In this document: positions 1-8,615 of the stretch, piece by piece
Position numbering within the stretch: the first letter of the stretch is position 1
Layout: the number at the start of each line of letters is the position of its first letter
NCBI GenBank assembly: GCA_946478755.1
Contig: CAMLDJ010000017.1
Span: forward strand, 1 to 42,765
Direction of reading: 5' to 3'
DNA length: 42,765 bases
Source of the DNA: an uncultured Pedobacter sp.
GTDB taxonomy: Bacteria > Bacteroidota > Bacteroidia > Sphingobacteriales > Sphingobacteriaceae
The notes under the pieces: generated by a model
The model's input: only the letters and a program-made list of their open reading frames with translations
What the model was told of the DNA's origin: nothing
Databases searched by the model: none
Position numbers and translations under genes: made by a program

Positions 1-80
1 ATTTTGGTGTATCCCCATATTCCCATTAAAACGAGGACTAAAAAATACCCGGCCAATACGATGTAATCTATTTTTTCCAT
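1..80 (-). CDS. Sodium:solute symporter family protein, N-terminal fragment
   Basis: The ATG at 78-80 on the minus strand opens a frame that reads MEKIDYIVLAGYFLVLVLMG and continues out of the window with IWGYTK. A short charged N-terminus followed at once by a hydrophobic helix with this wording is typical of the first transmembrane segment of SSS-family sodium/solute symporters (the SglT group in Bacteroidetes sugar clusters). Only about 26 residues are visible, so the family call rests on that helix and the context. It starts 38 bases after the Gfo/Idh/MocA gene and is presumably cotranscribed with it. Inferred role: inner-membrane uptake of the monosaccharide or sugar acid released by this locus. 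Confidence 0.6.
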   Translation of the reverse strand, partial: MEKIDYIVLAGYFLVLVLMGIWGYTK

Positions 81-118
81 TAGTATGTGTGGTTTAGTTG
101 TGTGCTTGATTAAAAAGA

Positions 119-1171
119 TTACAAGGGAAGGTTTACCTGCTGACCACTCCGGGCACTTTTATAAATGGCCAGAACGATCTCCACAGACTTGCGGCCCTCG
201 GCCCCATCAATGAGCAGCGTGCCGTTATTGTAAACGGCATCGATCATGTTTTCCATTTGTTTCTGGTGGCCCGAATAGCTGATTGCCTTTGGATCGGATA
301 CCCCGCCGCTGGAGTTGTGGCCTCCCTTGGTTTCGTTGATTTGGTTGTCCTGTTCGGTCTGGTCAGCAAACTGCCACTGGATAATGTCGTTGTCTTCCAT
401 CACCACTGTGCCTGCAGTGCCCATAATCTCAAGCTTTTTATAGGCCCCGGGATAAACTGCCGTTGAGCATTCTATAGTACCCATCCCGCCGTTTGCAAAC
501 TTTAAAATGGCAACCAGTGTGTCTTCAACTTCAATATTTTTATGTTTGGCATTTCCGGCAATGGCCATAACCGATTCGACCGGGCCCATACACCATTGCA
601 GCATATCCACATTGTGGATGGCCTGGTTCATGAGGGCACCACCCCCATCGAGTTCCCAGGTACCCCTCCATTTGTTGGACGCATAATATTCTGGCGTACG
701 GCTCCATTTTACATAGGCACTGGCTAAGGTAAGCTGTTCAAAACGCCCCTTGTCTATCGCCTTTTTCAAATCCTGACTACCCTGGTAAAACCTGGTTGGG
801 AATACTACTGCTACCACCACATTCTTTTCCCTGGCTGCCGCAATGATCTGGTCCGTTTTTGCCAACGTTACTTCTATAGGCTTTTCAATAAGGCAATGTT
901 TACCGGCAGCGATTGCTTTTAATGCAGGTTCCAGATGTGCACCCGAGGGGGTGCAGATGCAAACAATATCCAATTCTTCCGTCTGAAGGAATACATCGAG
1001 ATCATGGTAAGCATTGCAATTATATTGCGATGCAAATGCATTTACCTTTTCAGCTGTTCGACTATAAGCGCCTAAAAGCCTGGCATTTTTTATGGCTTTG
1101 ATCGCCTGAGCATGAATGCCGGCTATAGCACCCGTGCCAATAATTCCAAACCCAATTGTTTTGCTGTTCAT
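119..1171 (-). CDS. Gfo/Idh/MocA family NAD(P)-dependent oxidoreductase
   Basis: A 350-residue cytosolic protein, normal length for the family. The N-terminal Rossmann fold has the dinucleotide motif GIIGTGAIAG (about residues 9-18), and the EKPIEVT segment near residue 96 carries the lysine conserved in the family. The C-terminal half is the usual mixed sheet domain (GGGALMNQAIHNVDML). Members oxidise or reduce sugars, inositols and sugar acids, or take part in oxidative glycoside cleavage; the exact substrate is not readable. There is no signal peptide, so it acts on imported product. It precedes the symporter gene, and a double copy of the locus-wide operator sits about 45-70 bases upstream of its start, so it is probably the first gene of a regulated transport/catabolism operon. 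Confidence 0.9.
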   Translation of the reverse strand: MNSKTIGFGIIGTGAIAGIHAQAIKAIKNARLLGAYSRTAEKVNAFASQYNCNAYHDLDVFLQTEELDIVCICTPSGAHLEPALKAIAAGKHCLIEKPIEVTLAKTDQIIAAAREKNVVVAVVFPTRFYQGSQDLKKAIDKGRFEQLTLASAYVKWSRTPEYYASNKWRGTWELDGGGALMNQAIHNVDMLQWCMGPVESVMAIAGNAKHKNIEVEDTLVAILKFANGGMGTIECSTAVYPGAYKKLEIMGTAGTVVMEDNDIIQWQFADQTEQDNQINETKGGHNSSGGVSDPKAISYSGHQKQMENMIDAVYNNGTLLIDGAEGRKSVEIVLAIYKSARSGQQVNLPL

Positions 1172-1214
1172 TTTTGGTTGTCTTAAATGTTATTCTATGG
1201 ATGAAATACGCTCC

Positions 1215-1238
1215 GGTAACGTACACGCTAACGTTACT
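1215..1238 (-). promoter_or_regulatory. Tandem operator (two 12-bp near-palindromes) before the Gfo/Idh/MocA gene
   Basis: Two abutting 12-mers centred on ACGT: GGTAACGTACAC at 1215-1226 and GCTAACGTTACT at 1227-1238, with centres 12 bp apart. On the minus strand the second directly follows a TAATTTAG element resembling the Bacteroidetes -7 box. The same 12-mer recurs before other transcription units here. A LacI-family operator is the likeliest reading, by inference from the central CpG palindrome. Confidence 0.6.
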
Positions 1239-1392
1239 AAATTATAATTTTTTAATCAGAAACGCTAGTTAATGTTTAAATAAAAATTATCCCTGGGCAT
1301 TAATATGGACAAATAACGACGATACGATGGTTCATTGTCAATTTGAAACTGATATTTTACAATGCCAGGATGAGGTCGATTCCGGAAAAGAC

Positions 1393-1470
1393 GGACAAGA
1401 CAACGGATAAGACAAGTATTATTTTAGACTGCTATTGGTCTGCTATTCGACTGGTATTGGACTGCTTTTA
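1393..1470. repeat. Short tandem repeats (12-bp x2 and 11-bp x4) upstream of the DUF6266 gene
   Basis: Two 12-bp units (GGACAAGACAAC and GGATAAGACAAG, 1393-1416) are followed by four 11-bp units at 1427-1437, 1438-1448, 1449-1459 and 1460-1470: GACTGCTATTG, GTCTGCTATTC, GACTGGTATTG, GACTGCTTTTA. The 11-bp period is about one helical turn. This is the only stretch above 300 bases without a gene (1172-1581); besides the repeats it holds the tandem operator at its left end and a promoter at its right end. Confidence 0.7.
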
Positions 1471-1513
1471 GCAGTTTAATAGCTGAGTCATAACATACTT
1501 ATACAAATTTAAG

Positions 1514-1545
1514 TTTGGCTCGGTCCTGCATTCTCTCTATCTTTA
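1514..1545 (+). promoter_or_regulatory. Predicted Bacteroidetes promoter for the DUF6266 gene
   Basis: TTTG at 1514-1517 and TATCTTTA at 1538-1545 are separated by 20 bases, a good match to the Bacteroidetes housekeeping promoter (TTTG, 19-20 bases, TAnnTTTG). The start codon is 37 bases downstream. Confidence 0.55.
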
Positions 1546-1581
1546 ATACAGCGTTGATGTTAGCGCCTTCAACCAAATATT

Positions 1582-2241
1582 ATGGCGCGTATGAAATCCG
1601 GCCCTACTGGACCATTTATAGGAAAAATGGGTGGATTGGTTGGTTATTTGCATCGTGGTCAGCAGGTAACACGGGCATTACCCCATCCAACTCAGGCTCC
1701 GCCGTCTTTAAAACAACTCATCCCCAGGAAACAGTTTTCGATGGCCATGAAGTTTGTAAGCCCAATTAAAGATTTTGTAAGTTATAGCTTTCATCCGGAG
1801 ACAAAAGGTACGCCTAAAATCCCGCAGAATGCAGCAACATCCTACTTCAGGAGCCTGGGCATACAGGGAGAATACCCTGATTACTGGATTGATTTTAGCA
1901 AAGTCGTGGTCAGCAAAGGTGACCTGCCGGTTCCTGTTAATGCATCAGTAACCTTGTCCGGGAACGAATTGACGTTTAAATGGGAGCTATCACCACAAAT
2001 AGGCAGCACCCGGAACGAAGACCAGGTGATGCTGCTGGCCTATCTGCCAGATACTAAAAATGCGGCTTTTATCGTTGGAGGGCCAGGAAGATCGGTGGGA
2101 GAAGCAGTTTTGAAAATTTTCCCGCAAACGGGAAATACAAAGGCAAATGGAAAAGATATAGCAGTGGAAACCTATATTGCCTTCATCAGCAACGACAGGG
2201 AACAGGTGTCGGATAGTATTTATCTGGGTAACATCGAATGA
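1582..2241 (+). CDS. DUF6266 family protein
   Basis: A 219-residue protein. The opening MARMKSGPTGPFIGKMGGLV, then a basic stretch and later the segments NAASVT-like (NASVTLSGNELTFKWE) and DQVMLLAYLP, match the layout of Bacteroidetes DUF6266 proteins, which begin with a Gly-rich ARxxxG..G..GK..G motif. There is no signal peptide and no known function. It is one of only two plus-strand genes, has its own promoter and an array of short repeats upstream, and meets the DUF5017 gene tail to tail. It looks independent of the glycan locus around it. A nested ATG in another frame at 1515 opens only an 84-codon frame and was not chosen. Confidence 0.8.
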   Translation: MARMKSGPTGPFIGKMGGLVGYLHRGQQVTRALPHPTQAPPSLKQLIPRKQFSMAMKFVSPIKDFVSYSFHPETKGTPKIPQNAATSYFRSLGIQGEYPDYWIDFSKVVVSKGDLPVPVNASVTLSGNELTFKWELSPQIGSTRNEDQVMLLAYLPDTKNAAFIVGGPGRSVGEAVLKIFPQTGNTKANGKDIAVETYIAFISNDREQVSDSIYLGNIE

Positions 2242-2242
2242 A

Positions 2243-2274
2243 ATCAAGAGGATCTGCTATGAAACCCTCTTGAT
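2243..2274. terminator. Hairpin between convergent genes
   Basis: ATCAAGAGG (2243-2251) pairs with CCTCTTGAT (2266-2274), a 9-bp perfect stem with a 14-base loop, lying between the convergent stops at 2241 and 2293. Neither side has a strong T run, so it may end transcription only weakly or stabilise 3' ends in both directions. Confidence 0.5.
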
Positions 2275-2292
2275 CTGCAGAGCACTATTATA

Positions 2293-3390
2293 TTATGGCG
2301 TTATTGTTAATGTGATTTCCTTACTCTTTTCTTTAACCTGCTCGGCAGTGTGATTTGAAAACACAAAAACCGCCTTGTATACACCCGGTGTAGAATATTT
2401 ATACAAAAACTGGCTCATTTTTACATTTTCCATCGCCTTTACCGCAATTGGACGATCTGGTCCCAGATCAACTTTATCGACATAAATCGGCTTGGCTATT
2501 GCCCACTGTTCGCTTACAGGATCGTTGTAGGGGCTGGTAGGATCAAAGGCTACAAAAACAGGCCGTTTTGCAAATTGGTCGAACGATGGACTACGGGGGT
2601 CATATATTGGGTTTAGCGGATCGAATATTGGATCACTAGGATCCCATATGGGGCTGGCAGGATCTGTCCTTGCCAGATTTTTGAAAATATTCCCAAGGAA
2701 TGTAATTCTTAAGGAGGTTTGACTGGATCGTCCGGGAGCGTTCTCTTTATGCTCATCAACAATTGTAAAGCCTGCGTTGGCCTGATCTGTAAATGTCAGT
2801 GCCTTGGTCACACCATCCGGGCGCGGTCCTTTGCTACTCAGCAAAAAGGTCTGAATTAAATGCTGACGAACAAGTCCATTGATCGCCTGCGATCGGGTAG
2901 TATATTTGAACGCAATATATAAGGGTTTTGTGGGATCTGTAACCAGGTCAGAAAGGTCTTTCACACCTGAGGTTACAAAGGCAGCGGTGGTACTGTTGAT
3001 CACAAATCTGCTGGTAATATCTGTCCAGGTAGCTTTTCTGATATTTGCCATATCATATTGTCCGTTAAAATCTGTAGAAGCCATTACCGCAAGCTGGTTG
3101 GCTTGTTTGCCGGTGATAGGAAGAACAGTTGCAGTGGTAAATGACAACTCTACTCCTCCTGCTACATCAATAACTTTCCCGTCTTTATAGGCATATTCAC
3201 TTGATTCCTCCCCGGTGTATAAAGAGATCAGACTCGCATCTCCCGTAAATTTAAAAACAACTTCTTCACCTGCTTTATAGGTTGTGGACTGGGGAACTAC
3301 ATCCAAATCAGGAGCTTTCTCAACAGTTAATTCTTTGCTGCAGGAAGCCATCAAAAGCACACCTGCCAGCATATAATATTTGAATTTCAT
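2293..3390 (-). CDS. DUF5017 domain lipoprotein, third gene of the SusCD operon
   Basis: A 365-residue protein with a lipoprotein signal peptide: hydrophobic core then LMASC, with Cys17 as the likely lipidated residue. The following PDLDV..Q.TTYKAGEEVVFKFTGD region (about 28-50) is a PKD-like fold start as seen in DUF5017 proteins, which are commonly encoded directly after SusD and thought to be surface glycan-binding lipoproteins. It lies 21 bases downstream of the SusD gene, so it belongs to the same operon. Oddity: residues 243-271 form four back-to-back heptads of the pattern DPxxPIx. Function beyond likely surface ligand binding is inference. Confidence 0.75.
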   Translation of the reverse strand: MKFKYYMLAGVLLMASCSKELTVEKAPDLDVVPQSTTYKAGEEVVFKFTGDASLISLYTGEESSEYAYKDGKVIDVAGGVELSFTTATVLPITGKQANQLAVMASTDFNGQYDMANIRKATWTDITSRFVINSTTAAFVTSGVKDLSDLVTDPTKPLYIAFKYTTRSQAINGLVRQHLIQTFLLSSKGPRPDGVTKALTFTDQANAGFTIVDEHKENAPGRSSQTSLRITFLGNIFKNLARTDPASPIWDPSDPIFDPLNPIYDPRSPSFDQFAKRPVFVAFDPTSPYNDPVSEQWAIAKPIYVDKVDLGPDRPIAVKAMENVKMSQFLYKYSTPGVYKAVFVFSNHTAEQVKEKSKEITLTITP

Positions 3391-3411
3391 ATTCTTTGAT
3401 CTAAATTAAAA

Positions 3412-5271
3412 TTAATTCCAACCTGTATTCTGTATAATCGCGTGGTTTAAAGATGTTTCCACCTCAGGTATTGGCCAAAGCACGTTTCTTGGCTGCGCGC
3501 CATCGAGGTAATACTGGGAAAATATAATCCCCGCTGGGGTTTGAACATCCTGTCTAAAAGTAGTACCCAAATCCTGCATGACCTGACTAAAAATCCCCCA
3601 GCGATGTAAATCCGCTTTTCTCGACACTTCTAAATTCAACTCACGCATTCTTTCATCCTGAATAAAGCTCCTGAAAGCTTCTTTAGAAGCCTTATCTACA
3701 GGTTTTACATCGGCTTCAGTAAGGCTATATATGGTGGCTGAAGCAGTCGCGCCTGTCCCTCCTCCTCCACTAATCGTCAGGGTAGGTGTTGATGTGTATT
3801 TGCCTTCCTGGAAAAAAGTTATTCCTGTTAAATCACGGTTTAAGTTGATTGCGGTGACAACTCCACCAGACACAACAGCTGTTGCAGCAGCGCCGGATCC
3901 CCCACCTGTAATGGTGACAGTTGGTGCTGTAGCATAGCCCGAACCACCATTACTTACGGTGATGGCTTTGATACCGGTTGACCAGCCCCGGCGTCTGATA
4001 TCATTTACCTTGTTGACGGCCTCCGGTGTCGGCCCGTTTATTTCATTTTCTGCTTCCGCATACATTAGTAACACATCTGAGAACCTTAATAACGAAACAT
4101 TTTGCGGAGTTGAAGCCGTTCCTCTCGGAGTCACCTTTTCATATTCCCTTCTAAATTTTGCGGGCAATAAACTATATTTAGCTGCCTCTGTAGTTGGGAT
4201 GGGTACATTCATGGTTTTAGTGCCCGTAGCCCCGGATGCAGCATAGGTGAAATGGGCAATACTCCACCATTTCCTATTGTCGCCTGCCTCAAATACATTG
4301 TACAATTTCGCGTTAACTCTCATATAAGCTACAGCCACACCATTTGCAATACCTGCTCCGGCCGCTGCTGCGACCGGGCCGTTGATATAGCCCTGGTTCC
4401 CTGTTTCTTCATATTCATCGAAAAGATTCCCTGAAAATTCAACTTCCCATATGCTTTCGTTCGTATCATACTGATCGGCCGCGAGCTTGATAAAGATATC
4501 TGGGTAACTAGGGTTTAGTGCATGCGCGGCTTCGGTGTCAGCTATTACTTTTGAGGCCCACATTTTAGCATCATTGTATTTTGAAACCTCATTAAGCGGA
4601 CTCCCTGCCATGTGTAGACAAACCCTGGCGAGTATGCCACGTACAGCAGATTTACTAACTCTTCCACCAAATCCAAGGGCCTTGATATCAGCTACCAAAG
4701 GCTCTGCTTCCATCATATCTTTCAATATCTGATCATATACCTCCTTTATAGAGGACCTTGGAATATTTACATCAACGATTGAAGAAGTAGGAGTAATTTT
4801 TAGTGGGACACCACCAAAATACTGCACCAGCTGAAAATAATAGAACCCCCTTAAGAAAAGTGCTTCCCCGCGGACCTGAGTTCTTAGATTCTGATCTATG
4901 GAAGTATTGTTGTCCACATTTGCCAATAAAACATTAGCCCGGTTAATCCCGGCATAAAATGCGTTCCAATAGGCGGTCAAAAAGGAATTATTAGTCACAT
5001 AATTATAACTGTGGGGTCCAATCAACGTGTTTCGGTTCATATGAGCTTCATCCCCGGCAAAACCCAGCATATATTGTGTATAAGATCCATATGCACCACC
5101 TACTCCCATTTGGTGATACACGCCGGCCAGAGCGAAATTTAATTGGTCGGCAGTTACAAAGTAAACATTAGGATCAATAAAATCCGAAGGTTTTGTATCC
5201 AGAAATTTCTTGCATGAACCGAGACTTGTCATGATGAGCACTGCGGTCAATAAATGATATATTTTTTTCAT
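3412..5271 (-). CDS. SusD/RagB family outer-membrane lipoprotein with Gly-rich insert
   Basis: A 619-residue SusD-type nutrient-binding lipoprotein, longer than most. The signal peptide ends at LGSC, with Cys20 the lipidation site, followed by [11 protein letters not shown], the classic SusD start. Helical TPR-like segments follow ([24 protein letters not shown] near 134-157), and the C-terminal SusD motif [17 protein letters not shown] is at about 394-410 and [13 protein letters not shown] at about 536-548. Between these two halves, residues about 435-516 are a Gly/Ser/Thr-rich insert with two related units ([20 protein letters not shown] and its partner [19 protein letters not shown]). It pairs with the SusC gene 17 bases upstream and should cap that transporter and select its oligosaccharide. 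Confidence 0.93.
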   Translation of the reverse strand: MKKIYHLLTAVLIMTSLGSCKKFLDTKPSDFIDPNVYFVTADQLNFALAGVYHQMGVGGAYGSYTQYMLGFAGDEAHMNRNTLIGPHSYNYVTNNSFLTAYWNAFYAGINRANVLLANVDNNTSIDQNLRTQVRGEALFLRGFYYFQLVQYFGGVPLKITPTSSIVDVNIPRSSIKEVYDQILKDMMEAEPLVADIKALGFGGRVSKSAVRGILARVCLHMAGSPLNEVSKYNDAKMWASKVIADTEAAHALNPSYPDIFIKLAADQYDTNESIWEVEFSGNLFDEYEETGNQGYINGPVAAAAGAGIANGVAVAYMRVNAKLYNVFEAGDNRKWWSIAHFTYAASGATGTKTMNVPIPTTEAAKYSLLPAKFRREYEKVTPRGTASTPQNVSLLRFSDVLLMYAEAENEINGPTPEAVNKVNDIRRRGWSTGIKAITVSNGGSGYATAPTVTITGGGSGAAATAVVSGGVVTAINLNRDLTGITFFQEGKYTSTPTLTISGGGGTGATASATIYSLTEADVKPVDKASKEAFRSFIQDERMRELNLEVSRKADLHRWGIFSQVMQDLGTTFRQDVQTPAGIIFSQYYLDGAQPRNVLWPIPEVETSLNHAIIQNTGWN

Positions 5272-5288
5272 GAGTTTTTACTTAATGT

Positions 5289-8200
5289 TTAAAATGCTGC
5301 ATTTAGACCAAACACGATTGTTGGTGTAATCGGGTAGGCCGAAAAGTCATAACCGGGGGTAAGCACCCCTGATCTTAGAGAGACTTCGGGATCAAGGCCG
5401 GAATATTTCGTCCAGGTAACTAAGTTCTGCGCCGCAACGTTTAAAGTTAACCTGCTTAACAGTGCCTTTTGTATCCACCGCTTTGGCAAGGAATAGCTCA
5501 GTGCAACTGTTTTTAGACGAAGAAATGAACCATCCTCTACAACTCTTGATGAGTGCACGGTAGGCCCTTGGCCACCAGCTCTGAAATTTTCATTGGTTGG
5601 ATTCTCCGGTGTCCAGCGGTTAGCATAACTTGCATATTGGTTAAGATTACGCCGGCCATTACTATTGCCTTCAAAAGTGAGACGATTGGCATTGTAAATG
5701 TCATTTCCTACTGACCATTGAAAAAATGCATTCAAACTGAAGCCCTTATAATTAAAATTGTTATTGAACCCGCCCATATATAATGGCTGCCCCCGTCCGA
5801 TAACGGTCTTGTCATTAGGATCTATGATGCCATCTCCGTTTAGATCTTTATACTTGATATCTCCCGGCAATATCGCACCTCTTTGGGCCAGGGTTCCATT
5901 ACTTGGCATATTGCTTTTAAGCACATAAGTACCTGGGGCAGGATTTTCAAAATCTGCTATCTGGTAGTTCCCGTCCCAAACATAACCGAACATCATTCCC
6001 GCAGGTTTACCTATTTCAGCTATATATAACGCAGTATTAAACTGTGATTCAAAACCTGTAGCATTAGTTTTTAAGCTCGTTTCCCCATCCGAAAGTGCAA
6101 GGATTTTGTTTTGGTTGAATGAGATGTTGAAATTACTTTCCCAGGAGAACGACTTGGTTCGGATGTTAACCGTGTTTAAACTTAACTCCAATCCTCTATT
6201 TTCAAGTTTACCTATATTTTTATAAGCAGCGCTAAAGCCGGTTGACGTAGGTAATTTGGCATTGATAAGGAGATCATTTGTGGTTTTCTTGTATAAATCA
6301 ACAGTGAAAGCAACGCGTTCTTCAAAAAGCCCGAGCTCATAACCAATATCTATGGAAGTCGTTTTTTCCCATTTAAGATCCGGATTTACAACAGAAGAAA
6401 CATAAACACCACTAATTGGTGTGCTATTGTTAAATCCATAAGCATTGTCCAGGTTTTGAGTTAAACGCGGGTACCAGTCAAAATCGCCAACCCGGTCATT
6501 TCCCACAATTCCAAAACTGGCTCTTAACTTAGAATTCGAGATGAAGTTCAGTGATTTCATGAACCTTTCCTCATGCATATTCCAGCCCGCAGAAGCCGCT
6601 GGAAAATAGCCCCAGGGCTTACTGAACTTAGAGGATGCATCGGCTCTCAATGTACCTGATAACATATACTTTGATTTATAGTTGTAATCCCATCTGGTAG
6701 CATAAGAAACCCTGGTATTTTCAGAACGTGATGACGACTGGTTAAAGGCAAGGCCTTGTTCGATACCGGCCATTCCCAGGCTTTCATTAGGAAGCAATCT
6801 TCCGCCGTAGCCATTGGCATATCTATCCTCCTTGTTTAAGCTAAAAAGTGCCAGACCCTTTAGCGTATGGTCCTTATTGAAAACCTTGACATAATTTAGT
6901 GTATTTTCGTTAGACCAGCTGTGAACATTACTGTTTGATACCGAGCCGTTTATTCCATTCTTATTATTTATATTGTAAGGACTACCTTTTGAGGTCTTTG
7001 AATTATAAAACTGATCAACTCTGATATCCCTAAGGTTTACTCCACCGGTAATTTTAAGTGTTAAGCCACTTAAAATGTCATACGAGCCGAAAGCATTGGC
7101 AATTAAATTATTGGTATATCTATAGTTGTAGGTATTTTCGAGATCGGAGACTGGATTAATACGGTAATCGCCAGAAATCATCGCCTCTTCATCAACATCA
7201 TCGAGCAAGGTAGCGGGATCTATATAGGGCGGAGTCACCGGCCTGTATCCCCAAACTCTGTACAAGGAATAGCTCGACAGCGATACCTGTCCAGCATCGC
7301 TTGCACTGGGATTGGTAGATATGATCTGTCCATTTTGTGTAACCCCACTGTAGGTGCCAGTAAAACCTATCTTGATTTTTTTACTGATATTATGATCCAG
7401 GTTTAATCTGGTTGTATACTTGTTGAGCCCGGTATTTACAACTGTTCCGTCCATATTGTAGATCGAGCCTGACAAAGCATAGCGAGTCTGTTCACTTCCC
7501 CCTCTGATAGCCATATCATACTTCTTTACCGGACCTTTTCCAAAAACGTAATCCTGCAGGTCAACACCCTCTACTCCCTTATAATAATCTAAAGGTGTGT
7601 TGGCAATATATTCTGCTGCGCCAACCTGTCCTGGAAATCTTTCATTCTGATACTTCACAAATTCATAGGGACTCATCAATTCAATATGCTTTGCTTTTAG
7701 GTTCTGACCATATGAAGTATTAAAAGTTATTTCTGCTTTACCACTTTTGCCTCTTTTTGTCTCAATAAGTACAACACCATTTGCGGCTCTGGAACCATAA
7801 ATTGCGGCTGCCGATGCATCTTTAAGGATCGTCATTGATTCAATATCATCTGTATTCAGTGAGTTGGGATCAAGATCCTCCATAGGATACCCATCTATTA
7901 CAAATAAAGGAGAAGTACTTTGAGTAAGTGACCCGGCTCCCCTCACGGTAATTTGAAATGAACCACCTGGTTGCCCATCGCTTGCAGAGACCTGAACCCC
8001 GGCTACACGGCCTGCCAGTGCCTCCACGAAAGACCCTACAGGAGCTTTTGCCACATCGCTCATATTAACTACTCCCACGGCACCAGTTAAATCCTTTTTC
8101 TGAACAGCCCCATAACCGATGATTACCGTTTCTTCCAGTGATTGTGCGTCTCCGACCATGACAATATCGATTGTGGTTCTGGATCCAACTGTCACTTCCT

Positions 8201-8486
8201 GGGTTTTTGATCCTATAAAAGAATAAATCAGCATATCTGTACTTTTTGCCGGAATGCTGTATCGCCCCTCGTTGTCCGTAGATACAGCTTTTTGTGAACC
8301 TTTAACTTTAACGCTTACCCCTGGAAGCGGCAGGCCGTTCGGAGCCTCGGTAACTGTACCCTTAATTATTTTCAAATCTTGTGAGAAAACCTGCCCCGGG
8401 ACTAACGTGACAAGTAAAACTGCCATGAGGAATCCCCATTTGGGAATTCGCCATGAGCTTTTAATGTTGGTGTAAATTTTCAGCAT
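5289..8486 (-). CDS. SusC/RagA family TonB-dependent outer-membrane transporter
   Basis: A 1065-residue TonB-dependent transporter of normal SusC length. After a signal peptide (ending near VFSQ) come a carboxypeptidase-regulatory-like domain (IKGTVTEAPNGLPLPGVSV, about 40-120), the plug with the SusC signature PLFVIDGYP and ILKDASAAAIYGSRAANGV (about 195-235), and a long beta-barrel ending in an aromatic residue (GLNAAF). It lacks the N-terminal STN signalling domain present in the second SusC here, so it is probably not controlled through an ECF sigma factor. It heads a SusC-SusD-DUF5017 operon. A weaker form of the shared operator lies 45-56 bases upstream of the ATG. Confidence 0.95.
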   Translation of the reverse strand: MLKIYTNIKSSWRIPKWGFLMAVLLVTLVPGQVFSQDLKIIKGTVTEAPNGLPLPGVSVKVKGSQKAVSTDNEGRYSIPAKSTDMLIYSFIGSKTQEVTVGSRTTIDIVMVGDAQSLEETVIIGYGAVQKKDLTGAVGVVNMSDVAKAPVGSFVEALAGRVAGVQVSASDGQPGGSFQITVRGAGSLTQSTSPLFVIDGYPMEDLDPNSLNTDDIESMTILKDASAAAIYGSRAANGVVLIETKRGKSGKAEITFNTSYGQNLKAKHIELMSPYEFVKYQNERFPGQVGAAEYIANTPLDYYKGVEGVDLQDYVFGKGPVKKYDMAIRGGSEQTRYALSGSIYNMDGTVVNTGLNKYTTRLNLDHNISKKIKIGFTGTYSGVTQNGQIISTNPSASDAGQVSLSSYSLYRVWGYRPVTPPYIDPATLLDDVDEEAMISGDYRINPVSDLENTYNYRYTNNLIANAFGSYDILSGLTLKITGGVNLRDIRVDQFYNSKTSKGSPYNINNKNGINGSVSNSNVHSWSNENTLNYVKVFNKDHTLKGLALFSLNKEDRYANGYGGRLLPNESLGMAGIEQGLAFNQSSSRSENTRVSYATRWDYNYKSKYMLSGTLRADASSKFSKPWGYFPAASAGWNMHEERFMKSLNFISNSKLRASFGIVGNDRVGDFDWYPRLTQNLDNAYGFNNSTPISGVYVSSVVNPDLKWEKTTSIDIGYELGLFEERVAFTVDLYKKTTNDLLINAKLPTSTGFSAAYKNIGKLENRGLELSLNTVNIRTKSFSWESNFNISFNQNKILALSDGETSLKTNATGFESQFNTALYIAEIGKPAGMMFGYVWDGNYQIADFENPAPGTYVLKSNMPSNGTLAQRGAILPGDIKYKDLNGDGIIDPNDKTVIGRGQPLYMGGFNNNFNYKGFSLNAFFQWSVGNDIYNANRLTFEGNSNGRRNLNQYASYANRWTPENPTNENFRAGGQGPTVHSSRVVEDGSFLRLKTVALSYSLPKRWIQKALLSRLTLNVAAQNLVTWTKYSGLDPEVSLRSGVLTPGYDFSAYPITPTIVFGLNAAF

Positions 8487-8530
8487 GGTATGTGGTTTAA
8501 TTTTAAGTTTTTAGGCTATAACACATTATC

Positions 8531-8550
8531 GTGTGCGTACCCGGTAAATA
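8531..8550 (-). promoter_or_regulatory. Candidate operator before the first SusC gene (weak match)
   Basis: On the minus strand TATTTACC (8543-8550), a poor -7 box, is followed directly by GGGTACGCACAC (8531-8542). This keeps the arrangement seen at the other sites but has ACGC instead of ACGT in the centre, and no TTTG is found at the right distance. Confidence 0.4.
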
Positions 8551-8615
8551 GATATCGGCGTCCTGTATATGATGTGGTTCATTGGTTTTTACTCCTTTTT
8601 GTAAGCTATGATTTA

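Noticed and set aside
1393..1470. CRISPR-like array
   Set aside because: Units are 11-12 bp, directly abutting, without spacers, and no cas genes are present.
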